DNA of 62,818 nt from Lachnospiraceae bacterium (GTDB taxonomy: Bacteria > Bacillota > Clostridia > Lachnospirales > Lachnospiraceae). The notes beneath the pieces were generated by a model that had not been told where the DNA came from, searched no databases, and worked only from the letters and a program-made list of their open reading frames with translations. Shown here in pieces: positions 26,556-35,056 of this stretch (the stretch's first letter is position 1; every line of letters begins with the position of its first letter). A program made the position numbers and the translations under genes. The stretch is from NCBI GenBank assembly GCA_015056905.1, contig SVFI01000013.1, forward strand, positions 1 to 62,818, written 5' to 3'.

Positions 26556-26933
26556 TTAGTCGTTGAGTTCTTCTACCTGCTTGATAAAGCTCTTGATACC
26601 TTTGAAGGTCTTATCGCTTAAGAAATGCATCATTTTCTTTGCATCTTCTTCTGCCACATCCTGACTTACATCCGCCGTCATCATCAAAAACTGTGTGATA
26701 GTTTCCTGTCTGTCAACGAGGTTTTTGGCAAGCTTGTTACCTTCTTTGGTCAGTACAAGTTTTCCGCCTTCCTTTATTTCAAGATATCCTGCTTCTTTTA
26801 ATTTCCCCATCGCACGGCTGACACTCGGCTTTGAAAATGACAGTGCCTTTGCCACATCAATGGAACGGACCTGTCCGTTTTCCCTTTGTAGTAAATAAAT
26901 GGTCTCTAAATAGTTTTGTCCTGATTCCTGCAT
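26556..26933 (-). CDS. DtxR/MntR-family regulator with degenerate metal site
   Basis: A 125-residue regulator: N-terminal winged helix (VRSIDVAKALSFSKPSVSRAM) and a helical dimerisation domain. By my alignment with Bacillus MntR, the ligand positions D8, E11, H77, E99, E102 and H103 read here as N7, E10, Q, K, M and H. Most metal-binding side chains are therefore missing. Overall length and fold pattern are normal and there is no SH3-like third domain. It is the last gene of a run rhomboid - flavodoxin/SCP2 - HIT - regulator, 35 bases behind the HIT gene. A role in metal or redox control is the family default, but metal sensing is doubtful for this copy. Confidence 0.85.
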   Translation of the reverse strand: MQESGQNYLETIYLLQRENGQVRSIDVAKALSFSKPSVSRAMGKLKEAGYLEIKEGGKLVLTKEGNKLAKNLVDRQETITQFLMMTADVSQDVAEEDAKKMMHFLSDKTFKGIKSFIKQVEELND

Positions 26934-26968
26934 AATAGTATTTCTCCTTTGTCTTCTTTCCTACGTAT

Positions 26969-27376
26969 CTATACAATGGTATTTTTAATTTCTTCTAATT
27001 CATCCTGAGACGGAGAACCCGGATTCCAACCAATCTTCTGTCCGTCATTTTCATATCTCGGAATCAGATGAAGATGGAAGTGGAATACGGTCTGCCCTGC
27101 AACCTCTCCATTGTTCTGTACAAGGTTAAATCCATCACATACAAGCTTTTCTGTCATCTGCGTTGCCATTTTCTTTGCAAGCTGCATTACCTTCGCTGCT
27201 GTTTCATCCGGCAATTCATAAAGATTTGCAAAGTGGTCTTTCGGTAAAATAAGTGCATGTCCTTTTGTTGCAGGACCGAGGTCTAAAATCACGCGAAAGT
27301 CCTCATCTTCATACAATGTTTTGGACGGTATCTCACCGTTTGCAATTTTACAAAAAATACAGTTGTCGTTTTTCAT
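26969..27376 (-). CDS. HIT-family nucleotide hydrolase/transferase
   Basis: A 135-residue cytosolic protein with the histidine-triad motif HFHLHLIP near residue 100 and the N-terminal CIFCKIANGEIPS, the Hint/HinT-type signature with a possible zinc-binding Cys pair. These enzymes hydrolyse adenosine phosphoramidates or dinucleoside polyphosphates. It follows the flavodoxin/SCP2 gene by 29 bases, in the same orientation. Confidence 0.93.
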   Translation of the reverse strand: MKNDNCIFCKIANGEIPSKTLYEDEDFRVILDLGPATKGHALILPKDHFANLYELPDETAAKVMQLAKKMATQMTEKLVCDGFNLVQNNGEVAGQTVFHFHLHLIPRYENDGQKIGWNPGSPSQDELEEIKNTIV

Positions 27377-27405
27377 ATTATTTTGCTCCTTTACTTCATG
27401 CGGTT

Positions 27406-28401
27406 TTAATCTTCAAACGGAAACAGCTCATCCAGAAGACGGAACTGTGTGAAGTCACCTTTCATCTTCATATCCCCGGTCATAAACGCTTTTTGGAATG
27501 TTTCACGTCCGTTTACAATTTCTTTTAACACTTCTTCCGTCATATTCATTTCGATATCTGTCTTTTTGGTCTCATCCGTTGCACAGACAAGGCTGTTCTG
27601 ATCCACCTGAAGCTGTAAAACTTCTGATTTCCCTTCCAGCTTAATACAGTAAACGGTCTTACATCCCGGCTGCGGACGGAATTTTTGTTCGAATATACTC
27701 TGATATCCGCTGGTTCCTTTTTCCTGTGTGCTGCTGAGCATTCCCTTGAAATAACTTGCCAGCTCCTGGATATCCTCCTTCTGCTTCTGCACATATACTT
27801 CATCGGAAGCGTACTGAGAAAGCTGTTCCGTTTCCTGTGGCGTTAAATCCATCGCTTTGTGTACGGAAATTGCTTTATATGCCTCCGGATTACTTGCAGG
27901 AAGATTTTTGAGCTTCTGATGGATGGAACGATAAAAGTTCTCTGCTTTCTTTTCGATATGATTGAGGTAATCCTTATTATTTTCAAGAATCGCCGTATCC
28001 TTGATATATCCGCATACTCCATTGCACCAAGGTCCACCGAGAATCTCCCACGCGAGAGAAAGATTCACCATTGCTTCCTTCTCTCCGATGGTTGTACTCA
28101 TAACAACCGGTATCATATAGAGCTTACTAATCTGTTCCTTATCTCCGTACAGCCAGATGGCATCAAGAAAAGACTGCATAAATCCGCCGATGCCATACCA
28201 CTCTACGGTTGTGGCAAGAATGATGCCGTCTGCTGACTTTAATGTCTGTGGCAATGTGGTGATTGCATTTTTTATCTCATAGAGATTAAAGCGTTCCACG
28301 GAAACATTCAATTCTTCCAATACCTTCTGCATCTTGTCAATGACAAAGATTGTCGGATCATCCACAAGACCGCGACCACCATAATAAATATTTACTTTCA
28401 T
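27406..28401 (-). CDS. Flavodoxin-like oxidoreductase with SCP2 sterol-carrier-like domain
   Basis: A 331-residue cytosolic protein. Residues about 1-160 resemble an NAD(P)H-dependent FMN reductase/flavodoxin fold (MKVNIYYGGRG, then ATTVEWYGIGGFMQSFLD). The C-terminal 110 residues fit an SCP2-type lipid-binding domain, ending VNGRETFQKAFMTGDMKMKG. Fusions of this kind are found in Clostridia; function is not known. The ATG overlaps the rhomboid stop in an ATGA tetranucleotide, so translation is coupled. Confidence 0.85.
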   Translation of the reverse strand: MKVNIYYGGRGLVDDPTIFVIDKMQKVLEELNVSVERFNLYEIKNAITTLPQTLKSADGIILATTVEWYGIGGFMQSFLDAIWLYGDKEQISKLYMIPVVMSTTIGEKEAMVNLSLAWEILGGPWCNGVCGYIKDTAILENNKDYLNHIEKKAENFYRSIHQKLKNLPASNPEAYKAISVHKAMDLTPQETEQLSQYASDEVYVQKQKEDIQELASYFKGMLSSTQEKGTSGYQSIFEQKFRPQPGCKTVYCIKLEGKSEVLQLQVDQNSLVCATDETKKTDIEMNMTEEVLKEIVNGRETFQKAFMTGDMKMKGDFTQFRLLDELFPFED

Positions 28402-29441
28402 GGCTTTCTTCCTCTTTCCTTTGCTTTACCCTTTTTCCGATATAGTAAGATTGCAAGTACAAAACCCCCGATTAGTCCGCCTACATGCGCTGCATTATCA
28501 ACGTTCGTACTTACAAATCCATTATACAACGAATAAGCAATTAAAAAAATAATTTTCGGGATTGTAATCTCCTCATGGCGTCCCCTGTTGCGGATCACGA
28601 TCCACAGGAGTGCACCCGTGATACCGAAAATCGCACCACTGGCACCGAGTGACGGTGTAAAATCGTTCATCACAATCGAAAAAGCCATAGACATGATGTT
28701 TCCTGCAAGACCGCTGAGCATATACAATACAAAATATTTCACATGTCCAAGCTCTCTCTCCACTATATCGCCGAGAGTATAAAGATATATCATGTTGCCC
28801 GACAAATGATAAACATCCGCATGCAGAAAAACGGACGTAATAAATCGATACCAGTCATGTTCATTTATAACAAGAACAAGATCAAACGCTCCCTGTCCAT
28901 AAAAAAACTCACTGTTAAATATACAGAGAAAATACAATACCAAGTTAGCAATGAGTAACCCGTAATTTACATATGGTATGCGCCTTGCAACCGGTTGTTC
29001 TATGGTAACTTCGTTCTTTATATCCGAAATGTCTTCCGGCAATATTTCTTCTGTTTTGATAGCATCATTCAGAACTGATTTCATTCCATAAAAATCTTCA
29101 CATTTGCCCTCATCGATAACAAGCTCTTCCTTGATCGTATCAATGTACCAGCAAAATGTCTGGCTCTCACCAACCGCTCTCGCCTTTTCCACATCCGCGG
29201 AAAAAATAACGGAAAGCGCATGAACATCTATGGTTTCACCATTTGGAGCTTTCCAATCTGACTTTTCCAAAAAACTGTCCAAAAGCTCTTTGGTTACCCC
29301 TGGCTCACCATCCGCATCTGCCATGACAAACGCATTGATATAGCTGTTTTCAATTGTAAAATAAACACTTAAACCCGGAATATTCGCATAGAGTCTTTGG
29401 AAACCCTTACGTTCCAGATATCTCTCAATTTTTGTCTTCAT
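28398..29441 (-). CDS. Rhomboid-family intramembrane serine protease
   Basis: A 347-residue protein. Residues 1-155 form a soluble cytosolic N-terminal domain of unknown type. Six or seven membrane helices follow. The catalytic dyad is visible as LGASGAIFGITGALLW (Ser) and AAHVGGLIGGFVLAI (His), with the HLSGNMIYLYTLGD loop (H..N oxyanion residues). It should cut single-pass membrane proteins within the bilayer. The Shine-Dalgarno site lies within a perfect hairpin overlapping the stop of the upstream gene (29442-29475), so its translation probably depends on that of the upstream gene. Confidence 0.92.
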   Translation of the reverse strand: MKTKIERYLERKGFQRLYANIPGLSVYFTIENSYINAFVMADADGEPGVTKELLDSFLEKSDWKAPNGETIDVHALSVIFSADVEKARAVGESQTFCWYIDTIKEELVIDEGKCEDFYGMKSVLNDAIKTEEILPEDISDIKNEVTIEQPVARRIPYVNYGLLIANLVLYFLCIFNSEFFYGQGAFDLVLVINEHDWYRFITSVFLHADVYHLSGNMIYLYTLGDIVERELGHVKYFVLYMLSGLAGNIMSMAFSIVMNDFTPSLGASGAIFGITGALLWIVIRNRGRHEEITIPKIIFLIAYSLYNGFVSTNVDNAAHVGGLIGGFVLAILLYRKKGKAKERGRKP

Positions 29442-29475
29442 ATGATACCCTTTTTTCTTCTTAAAAGGGTATCAT
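29442..29475 (-). promoter_or_regulatory. Hairpin that hides the rhomboid ribosome binding site
   Basis: On the minus strand ATGATACCCTTTT, loop AAGAAGAA and AAAAGGGTATCAT form a perfect 13-base stem directly before the rhomboid ATG. The upstream stop codon TGA is in the 5' arm and the AAAGGG ribosome binding site in the 3' arm. A ribosome finishing the upstream gene would open it. It lacks a U-tract, so it is not a normal terminator. Confidence 0.75.
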
Positions 29476-30332
29476 CTCTTGCCTTTTATGTCAATGTCAA
29501 CAAAGGCTGCTGTCATTCCTAAAACACTTAAAACAACAAACACTATCGCCGTAATACTACTGTTTGAGCCGGTAACGCCTGCAAGCGACATTTCTTGCGA
29601 CAGACATAACAGATAACCGAGATAGCCTAGGCTAACTACCAGCAGAACAACAAAACAAATCAGCGTTTCCCTGTCCGGTTTCTTTTGGAAAAAGATTTCC
29701 CACATATCACACTTTTCTTCAACATCCTCCTCCGTCATCCATATATCTTCCTCGACTTCAATTCTGTTTTCCCGCTTTTCCTCAATTTCATCTACCGGAA
29801 CTCCTTCTGACAAAATTTCTTCCAATATTTGTAAGATAGCTTTATCTCCCTGTTTTACCATTTTGTAAAACCCATATCCAAGTTCGACTGCCATATCGTC
29901 ATCATGATCTATTATTTCCAACAGCCGGGTAGCAAACGTTTCGAGCACCTGCTCCTCCTTTACCTCCGAGGATGGATTATAACAAAAATACATTCCCTGC
30001 TCATCTTCGAATATGTATTCCACATCCAAAATAATTCCTTGTATCTCCAAGAAATAGGACCCTATACTCCCTGACACGCAATACAGACTTTGCAGCAATC
30101 CGGAAATTTTCTTTCCCGACAAAAGAAGAGGTTCTAGATTGTCCTGTAAAGCATGTTTCCCGGAAACATCATAAAAAAAACCGGTATCACCGTTAAATAT
30201 CCTCTTTTCAAATGACAAAAGACCGGGGATTTTATTTTCCGAAAGCATCTGCACAGCAAATTCCTTTTCCGGACTTTCCGGTGATATAACAAGATATTTC
30301 TTTCCGGGTTCTTTTTTATATTCTGCCTTCAT
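29472..30332 (-). CDS. DUF6382-like protein with C-terminal membrane segments
   Basis: A 286-residue protein. The first 170 residues resemble the DUF6382 domain found with Tad pilus genes in Clostridia (YLVISPESPEKEFAVQMLSE, ENKIPGLLSFEKR). A Glu-rich stretch follows (about 180-215), then two hydrophobic helices near the end. In other genomes DUF6382 is often followed by an FHA domain; none is present here. The start used (MKAEYKK) overlaps the stop of the preceding TadE-like gene in ATGA; a frame ten codons longer overlaps it more and lacks a binding site. Probable role in Tad assembly or its regulation, by context. Confidence 0.75.
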   Translation of the reverse strand: MKAEYKKEPGKKYLVISPESPEKEFAVQMLSENKIPGLLSFEKRIFNGDTGFFYDVSGKHALQDNLEPLLLSGKKISGLLQSLYCVSGSIGSYFLEIQGIILDVEYIFEDEQGMYFCYNPSSEVKEEQVLETFATRLLEIIDHDDDMAVELGYGFYKMVKQGDKAILQILEEILSEGVPVDEIEEKRENRIEVEEDIWMTEEDVEEKCDMWEIFFQKKPDRETLICFVVLLVVSLGYLGYLLCLSQEMSLAGVTGSNSSITAIVFVVLSVLGMTAAFVDIDIKGKR

Positions 30333-30736
30333 TTCGCTTTTTGAAACCTCTCCTTCTCCCATAAAACTGAAACCGGATTTAACCGGTTCATCTCCTCCGC
30401 AATTTCACAGCTTAGTTTTTTAAAGGGCATATCCTGTATCAGATACAACTTTACCTTTACTTTTGTTAATGTTACCGACACATCCCAGCGAACAGACTGT
30501 GTAAAAATAAGATGGGCACTTGTCTCTTCCTCCAAAAAGGATGCAATCTCGTTCTTTATGTCTGCTTTCCCTTCCTGTTCCATTTGTACGCCTTTAAGCA
30601 CAGCGCGCGAAGCAATGACTGTCGCTGCTTCGCGATTGTACAAAAAGAAACTGATATGTATAAGTAAAAGCATTATCAAAAGCAGAAAAGGAACAACAAT
30701 GGCCGCTTCTATCGTAAAACTCCCTTTCTTTTTCAT
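30329..30736 (-). CDS. TadE-like pseudopilin
   Basis: A 135-residue protein with a type IV pilin-like N-terminus: a short basic leader, then KGSFTIEAAIVVPFLLLIML with the conserved Glu five residues into the hydrophobic stretch. It is likely a minor pilin processed by a prepilin peptidase. Its ATG overlaps the stop of the prepilin-peptidase gene by four bases (30733-30736). It belongs to the remnant Tad locus. Confidence 0.82.
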   Translation of the reverse strand: MKKKGSFTIEAAIVVPFLLLIMLLLIHISFFLYNREAATVIASRAVLKGVQMEQEGKADIKNEIASFLEEETSAHLIFTQSVRWDVSVTLTKVKVKLYLIQDMPFKKLSCEIAEEMNRLNPVSVLWEKERFQKAK

Positions 30737-31158
30737 AAAAGTCCTCCTATATAAAACAACGCATAAGACAACGTAAAAAAGGGAACAAACGGAATCTCGG
30801 TTTTTCTATTCATCTTTCCGACACAAATTCCCACAATCCCCGTGACAATCACCAATAAGAATCCTCCCATCAGAACAAGCATCGTCTTGCCTCCTCCGAG
30901 CCGGATTCCCGCGACAGAGACAACCAATCCATCTCCAAAACCTACCGCTCCTCGGGTCAGTGCAGAAAACATCATTAAACAAACACCTGCCATCATTCCG
31001 CCTGCAAGAGAAAAAACCTCGGTTTTTTCCCCGCAGACGAACATGGCAATTTCCACTATCCCAAAGAGAAGAGTTATTGCAACGTAAATACTTCTGTTTC
31101 TCATATCCGTTATTGTGTTAATTCCGAGAAAAATCCACAAAATAAAATCTTCTATCAT
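30733..31158 (-). CDS. A24-type prepilin peptidase (second copy)
   Basis: A 141-residue membrane protein with five to six hydrophobic segments. The aspartic protease pair is visible: ITDMRNRSI near residue 18 and GAVGFGDGLVV near 73 (the GxGD motif). This is the size of TadV/CpaA-type peptidases that lack the methyltransferase domain. A second peptidase of this kind is encoded at the head of the same locus (35041-35490), which is unusual for one Tad system. Confidence 0.85.
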   Translation of the reverse strand: MIEDFILWIFLGINTITDMRNRSIYVAITLLFGIVEIAMFVCGEKTEVFSLAGGMMAGVCLMMFSALTRGAVGFGDGLVVSVAGIRLGGGKTMLVLMGGFLLVIVTGIVGICVGKMNRKTEIPFVPFFTLSYALFYIGGLL

Positions 31159-31167
31159 CTTTTCCTC

Positions 31168-31950
31168 TTATCCGCATAATTTACACGGAGTCCTTCCTCC
31201 TATATGCTCTGTTTTGATTACCTGCACCGTGCGGGTCAGTTCACGACAGTTCGGTCGTACGTGATATTTTACGCCGTAATCCGTAATGTAAACGGTAAGT
31301 TCTCTCAGCTCCGCTTTCGTATACCCTTTGACGCAAATGGAACATTCCCTATATTTTTTCCCTTCGGTATTTCGTTTTTGTGTGACCATTTGACCGGAAA
31401 GCTCCTTTACCGAAACATTAATCGCCTGACAACTTCTTTTCCGGTGGTACACATTACCATGCTCTGTGATATAAACATAGTCTTGTTTTTCCCCAATGGT
31501 GTCTCCGCGGGAATCATCATAGCCATTAAACAGATGTACCATGCTTCTTTGACGCACAAACACCTTTTTATATCCAAAACCGCCGATAGGTAAAGTTTCC
31601 GCATAGACATAATCAAGCGTAATACAGTCCCCCGCCTGTCCTTCCACTGCTTCCGGAAGGAAGGATGCATACACAGCAGTATTCCGGAGAATCTCCAGCT
31701 GCTGCATCTGCTTATGAATCGTAATCTTCATCACATCAATAAATGAAAGCAATGTCAGACAGGCCAAAAGAAACAACGGCAAGGTAAGGGCAGCCTCCAC
31801 CGTAAGACTTCCTTTCATGGAAAAAAGGGGACAGGCGATGCTCCCCTGCACTCTGTGCATTCTAATCCAAATCAAATCTGCGAGGGAAAATTCTGTCTGA
31901 AGAACATCGATAACCTTTAACTCCTTTTCTTTTTTTTCACAGGAGAACAT
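31168..31950 (-). CDS. TadE/TadF-like pilus protein with Cys-rich C-terminus
   Basis: A 260-residue protein. After a 44-residue N-terminal region comes a pilin-like segment MKGSLTVEAALTLPLFLLA with conserved Glu. The rest is extracytoplasmic and ends with two Cys/His-containing segments (RSCQAINVSV, ECSICVKGYTK, HVRPNCRELTRTV, GGRTPCKLCG), which may bind metal or form disulfides. AGAGGTG precedes the first ATG. Likely a minor pseudopilin of the Tad apparatus. Confidence 0.75.
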   Translation of the reverse strand: MFSCEKKEKELKVIDVLQTEFSLADLIWIRMHRVQGSIACPLFSMKGSLTVEAALTLPLFLLACLTLLSFIDVMKITIHKQMQQLEILRNTAVYASFLPEAVEGQAGDCITLDYVYAETLPIGGFGYKKVFVRQRSMVHLFNGYDDSRGDTIGEKQDYVYITEHGNVYHRKRSCQAINVSVKELSGQMVTQKRNTEGKKYRECSICVKGYTKAELRELTVYITDYGVKYHVRPNCRELTRTVQVIKTEHIGGRTPCKLCG

Positions 31951-31983
31951 CTCCTCTCACCTCTTTTCCTTATAATCTATGTA

Positions 31984-33299
31984 TTATGAAACATAACGGT
32001 AGGTCCGTTTCAGTTGCCTGTAATAGCCATATCTGCTTCCGACACATGCTTCCATGACAAGCAAATCCACACAGTTACTCATGTGAAATTCTTTAAATCC
32101 CGAGTTTTTACGAACATCCATTTCTGCCACATCCATCATCCGATATATTTTATTATCTTTCTGTGACACAGCGAGAAACAGCCTTAAATACTCTTCATAA
32201 GTTAATCCACCCGTCGGAAGCTCCACACAATCTTCTGCTACCTGCTCCGCCTCCGCCGCGAGCATTCCCGAAAGACTATAGTGCCACGTGGCTGCTGTTT
32301 TCATAAGCGGAACCCTTCCTCCTGCCAATAGTTGTTTGACATCATAAATTGCTTCCGCATAACCCCACGCAAATAAAAGAGTAAGCTTTACCGGTTCTAT
32401 CAGCGCCGGAACCCCGGCTGCACTGCAGATACTCGTTGCAAGACCTGCTGCTTCAGTCACCTTCGCCGCATCAGAAAACAAATACACGCAATTACTGACT
32501 TCCCTAAGAAACAGTAAACGATGTACGACCGCTTTCAGATTGTCTGTATCATGATTTTTTCCCGCCAATATGTATTCTGCCTGATACTGCAATGCCCCCG
32601 TCTTTTTCGGATTTCGGTAATTACCGCATTTCTCCAAAATATACACATCAAACAGAAGGTCTTCGGCAAAAGACACTTTATCCCGTGCGGCAAGACCGCT
32701 ACCCCGTGTCTCCGGTTTATTATGCGAGACATATTCTGAGAGATTAACGCATTGCGAAGATATGACCTCCTCCGTCTCCGTAACAAAAAGGAGAATCCCC
32801 TTTGCACGCGTCTGATTCATGCTGTCTGCAGGATTGTCAATCTCGACTTCCTTTTTGATTGGATTTCCATTCTCATCCACCTCACCTGTTTCAATGCCTT
32901 CTCTCTCTGCCTCCTCAATTTTTCCGTGATTCTCATTACGCTCGGCAGAAAAATCTTTTGTAAACAGCCCATTTTCCTTTGCTGTCTGCACTTCACCTAT
33001 CATCTTTTCAACATACGAGATACCGTACTTGTACTTCATATATTCCACCGCCTGTCTGTGAAATACCGCTCCGTTTTCATCTGTTGCATAAGAACATCCG
33101 GTAATCTCTGTCTGTTCCACAAAGCAACCCGTGTAGTCGAAAAGCTTATAGCCCGGTGTGTCCATTGAAGTATCCATATCCAGATTCTTTTCCATGTAAA
33201 AGCGCAGATGATTGTTCACCCGGTCCGGAGACGCCTGCGTCTCTCCATAGGAAGTATCTATGAAAAAGAGCCCGTAATCTTTATATAACCGGCGATTAT
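31984..33299 (-). pseudogene. DUF5702-type pilus-locus gene, 5' end deleted
   Basis: The readable frame continues upstream of any plausible start codon (a GTG at 33219) to the deletion junction near 33300, with sense residues such as YNRRLYKDYGLFFIDTSYG. That matches the beginning of the extracytoplasmic part of DUF5702 proteins, which normally carry an N-terminal membrane anchor (about 30-60 residues, estimated from family knowledge). The anchor and start are missing, so export is unlikely. The remaining 438 or so residues are open, ending in a charged C-terminus. At its 5' side it is fused out of frame to truncated cpaF. Confidence 0.75.
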
Positions 33300-34037
33300 A
33301 TTTCTAGTCTCCATACGTACAAGATTGTCCACACCCTGTATCTGCAGTTCCGCACTATCCTCAATGGTTATGATGCGTTCTCTCTTGGGAATAAAGCCGG
33401 AAAGCGCATTCAGAAATGTAGTCTTCCCGCTGCCGGTTCCGCCGCTGATAAAAATGTTATATCCTGCAATCACAAGCCTTTTTAAAAAATCTGCCACTTC
33501 CTCCGTCAAGGAACCAAGTGCAAGAAGTTCCTTGATACCGATGGGTTTGTCAGGAAATCGCCGTATTGTCAAAATCGGACCGTTGAGCGCCACCGGTGCA
33601 AGCACGACATTCACCCTGCTTCCGTTCTCCAGACGGGCATCGACAATCGGTGAGCTTTCATTTACAACCCGATTGGCCTTGGAAACAATCTGTTGTATCA
33701 CATCCTCGAGCTTCTCCTTTGATGAAAAAGAATTTTCATATGATTGTATGGCACCATCTTTTTCGATAAAAATACAGTCGGGACCGTTCACCATAATCTC
33801 CGTTACGCTGCTATCATCCAAAAGCTCCTGCAAAATATCATATTTTCGAATTGCATAATATACCTCCCGGCAAAGCCTCTCCTTAAGCCGCAACGGAATG
33901 TAAAGATGTTTTGCCTCCGCCACAATCTCTTCCATAATTTTTTCACGGACTTCCTCATCCGGTAGGTCATCACAATAATCCAATTGTTGCAGCATTCGGT
34001 CTTGTATCCGGGTTTTAAGTTGCCGATAATCCTTCAT
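33258..34037 (-). pseudogene. cpaF: Truncated Tad secretion ATPase (CpaF/TadA), 3' half deleted
   Basis: The frame encodes 246 residues of a normal CpaF/TadA-type ATPase: the N-terminal domain, SSVTEIMVNGPDCIFIEKDG, and Walker A in ISGGTGSGKTTFLNAL. It ends with TIEDSAELQIQGVDNLVRMETRN. It then runs only 13 foreign residues to a stop at 33258. A full protein continues with the Walker B and arginine-finger regions (about 170 more residues), which are absent, so the ATPase cannot work. The junction near 33300 leads directly into the DUF5702-type frame. Start overlaps the CpaE-like gene stop by four bases. Confidence 0.85.
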
Positions 34038-35056
34038 CCTTCCTCCTCCTGCACCTGTAAATCCGATATTTCTCCGTGAAGTTCCTTAATATAACGGATG
34101 AGCTCTCCATGCGTAAACATAGCATTTGAGAGCGGAATGTCGTGAAACACCGGGACAATGCTCTTCCTCGTATGCGCCAAAATACTTTCCTTTTTCATAT
34201 GTACAAGAAGCCGCTCATACTGCTCTGCCTTTGCGAGAGCAATCCCGTCATCGGGAAGACAGGCGTATATCTCGTCACACATCTCCAACATGGAAAAAAG
34301 TCCCCTTGTATGCTCTGTCAAATCAAGTACCAGCACATCATAATCCATCTCATCGATAATCCGTTGCAAAAGTCTCTGCCATAACGATGCATCGATATCC
34401 TCCATATCCGGATAGCAGAATACCGGCGGAATGTAATCCAGATTTCCGATATGTTCAAGCATACTCTCCACCTTTAACCGGAATTTGGCTCTCTCCTCCT
34501 GCAGGAAGAAAAAAATATCCATCAAATCATGTTCGTATGTCCTCTGCAACAAATAATCAAACGCCGAGTACGGTTCAAAATTGAGGTACAACACCTTCTT
34601 TTCACGGGCAATCATCTGCCCCATTGTCAGTGCCAGCGTGCTCTGCAAAATATGGTGTGCCGGCGCATGAAAAGCAATGATTTTCATATTCTGCCTTTTT
34701 GCCAAAAAATCTGTATTCTTTAAAACCGAGATATTGCGTTCATCACAAATTTGCAGTAAATCACCCGTAATCCGCTCCACAGATTGGTATTTAAATACCA
34801 TGTCCCGTCTCTTTTTTGCGCTTAAATAAATCAGATTCTCTACGCACTCCAAGAGCCTCTGAAGTTGAAAACTATCGAGCATTCCTTCCCCGACGAGGCA
34901 CAGCACCGGCTGCTTTTCCTCCGCCATAGTAAGAAGCTTGTCCGCATGATCAAACGCCTGCACTTCCAGCTCCGTTTTGAACTTCTTTCTCAAATAATCC
35001 GCCAGAATTTGTACAAAAACCGGCTCCTTATCGCAGATGGCTAAAATATCTGCCAT
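34034..35056 (-). CDS. CpaE-like pilus protein with degenerate P-loop
   Basis: A 340-residue protein. The first 110 residues are receiver-like, and the rest resembles the MinD/ParA-like domain of CpaE/TadZ (VLVLDLTEHTRGLFSMLEMC). In the usual Walker A position, typically G(R/K)GGxGKTT, the sequence here is FHAPAHHILQSTLALTMG, so the nucleotide-binding lysine and glycines are missing. The start MADILAICD has GGGGAGGTG upstream; an ATG five codons earlier contains that site. It overlaps cpaF by ATGA and the peptidase gene by 16 bases. Likely a polar localiser of the Tad apparatus if still functional. Confidence 0.75.
   Translation of the reverse strand: MADILAICDKEPVFVQILADYLRKKFKTELEVQAFDHADKLLTMAEEKQPVLCLVGEGMLDSFQLQRLLECVENLIYLSAKKRRDMVFKYQSVERITGDLLQICDERNISVLKNTDFLAKRQNMKIIAFHAPAHHILQSTLALTMGQMIAREKKVLYLNFEPYSAFDYLLQRTYEHDLMDIFFFLQEERAKFRLKVESMLEHIGNLDYIPPVFCYPDMEDIDASLWQRLLQRIIDEMDYDVLVLDLTEHTRGLFSMLEMCDEIYACLPDDGIALAKAEQYERLLVHMKKESILAHTRKSIVPVFHDIPLSNAMFTHGELIRYIKELHGEISDLQVQEEEG

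Noticed and set aside
33258-33299. The 13 residues after METRN as a genuine CpaF end
   Set aside because: They match no CpaF C-terminus, and the same bases in another frame give DUF5702-like sequence, so they are a read-through of the deletion junction.
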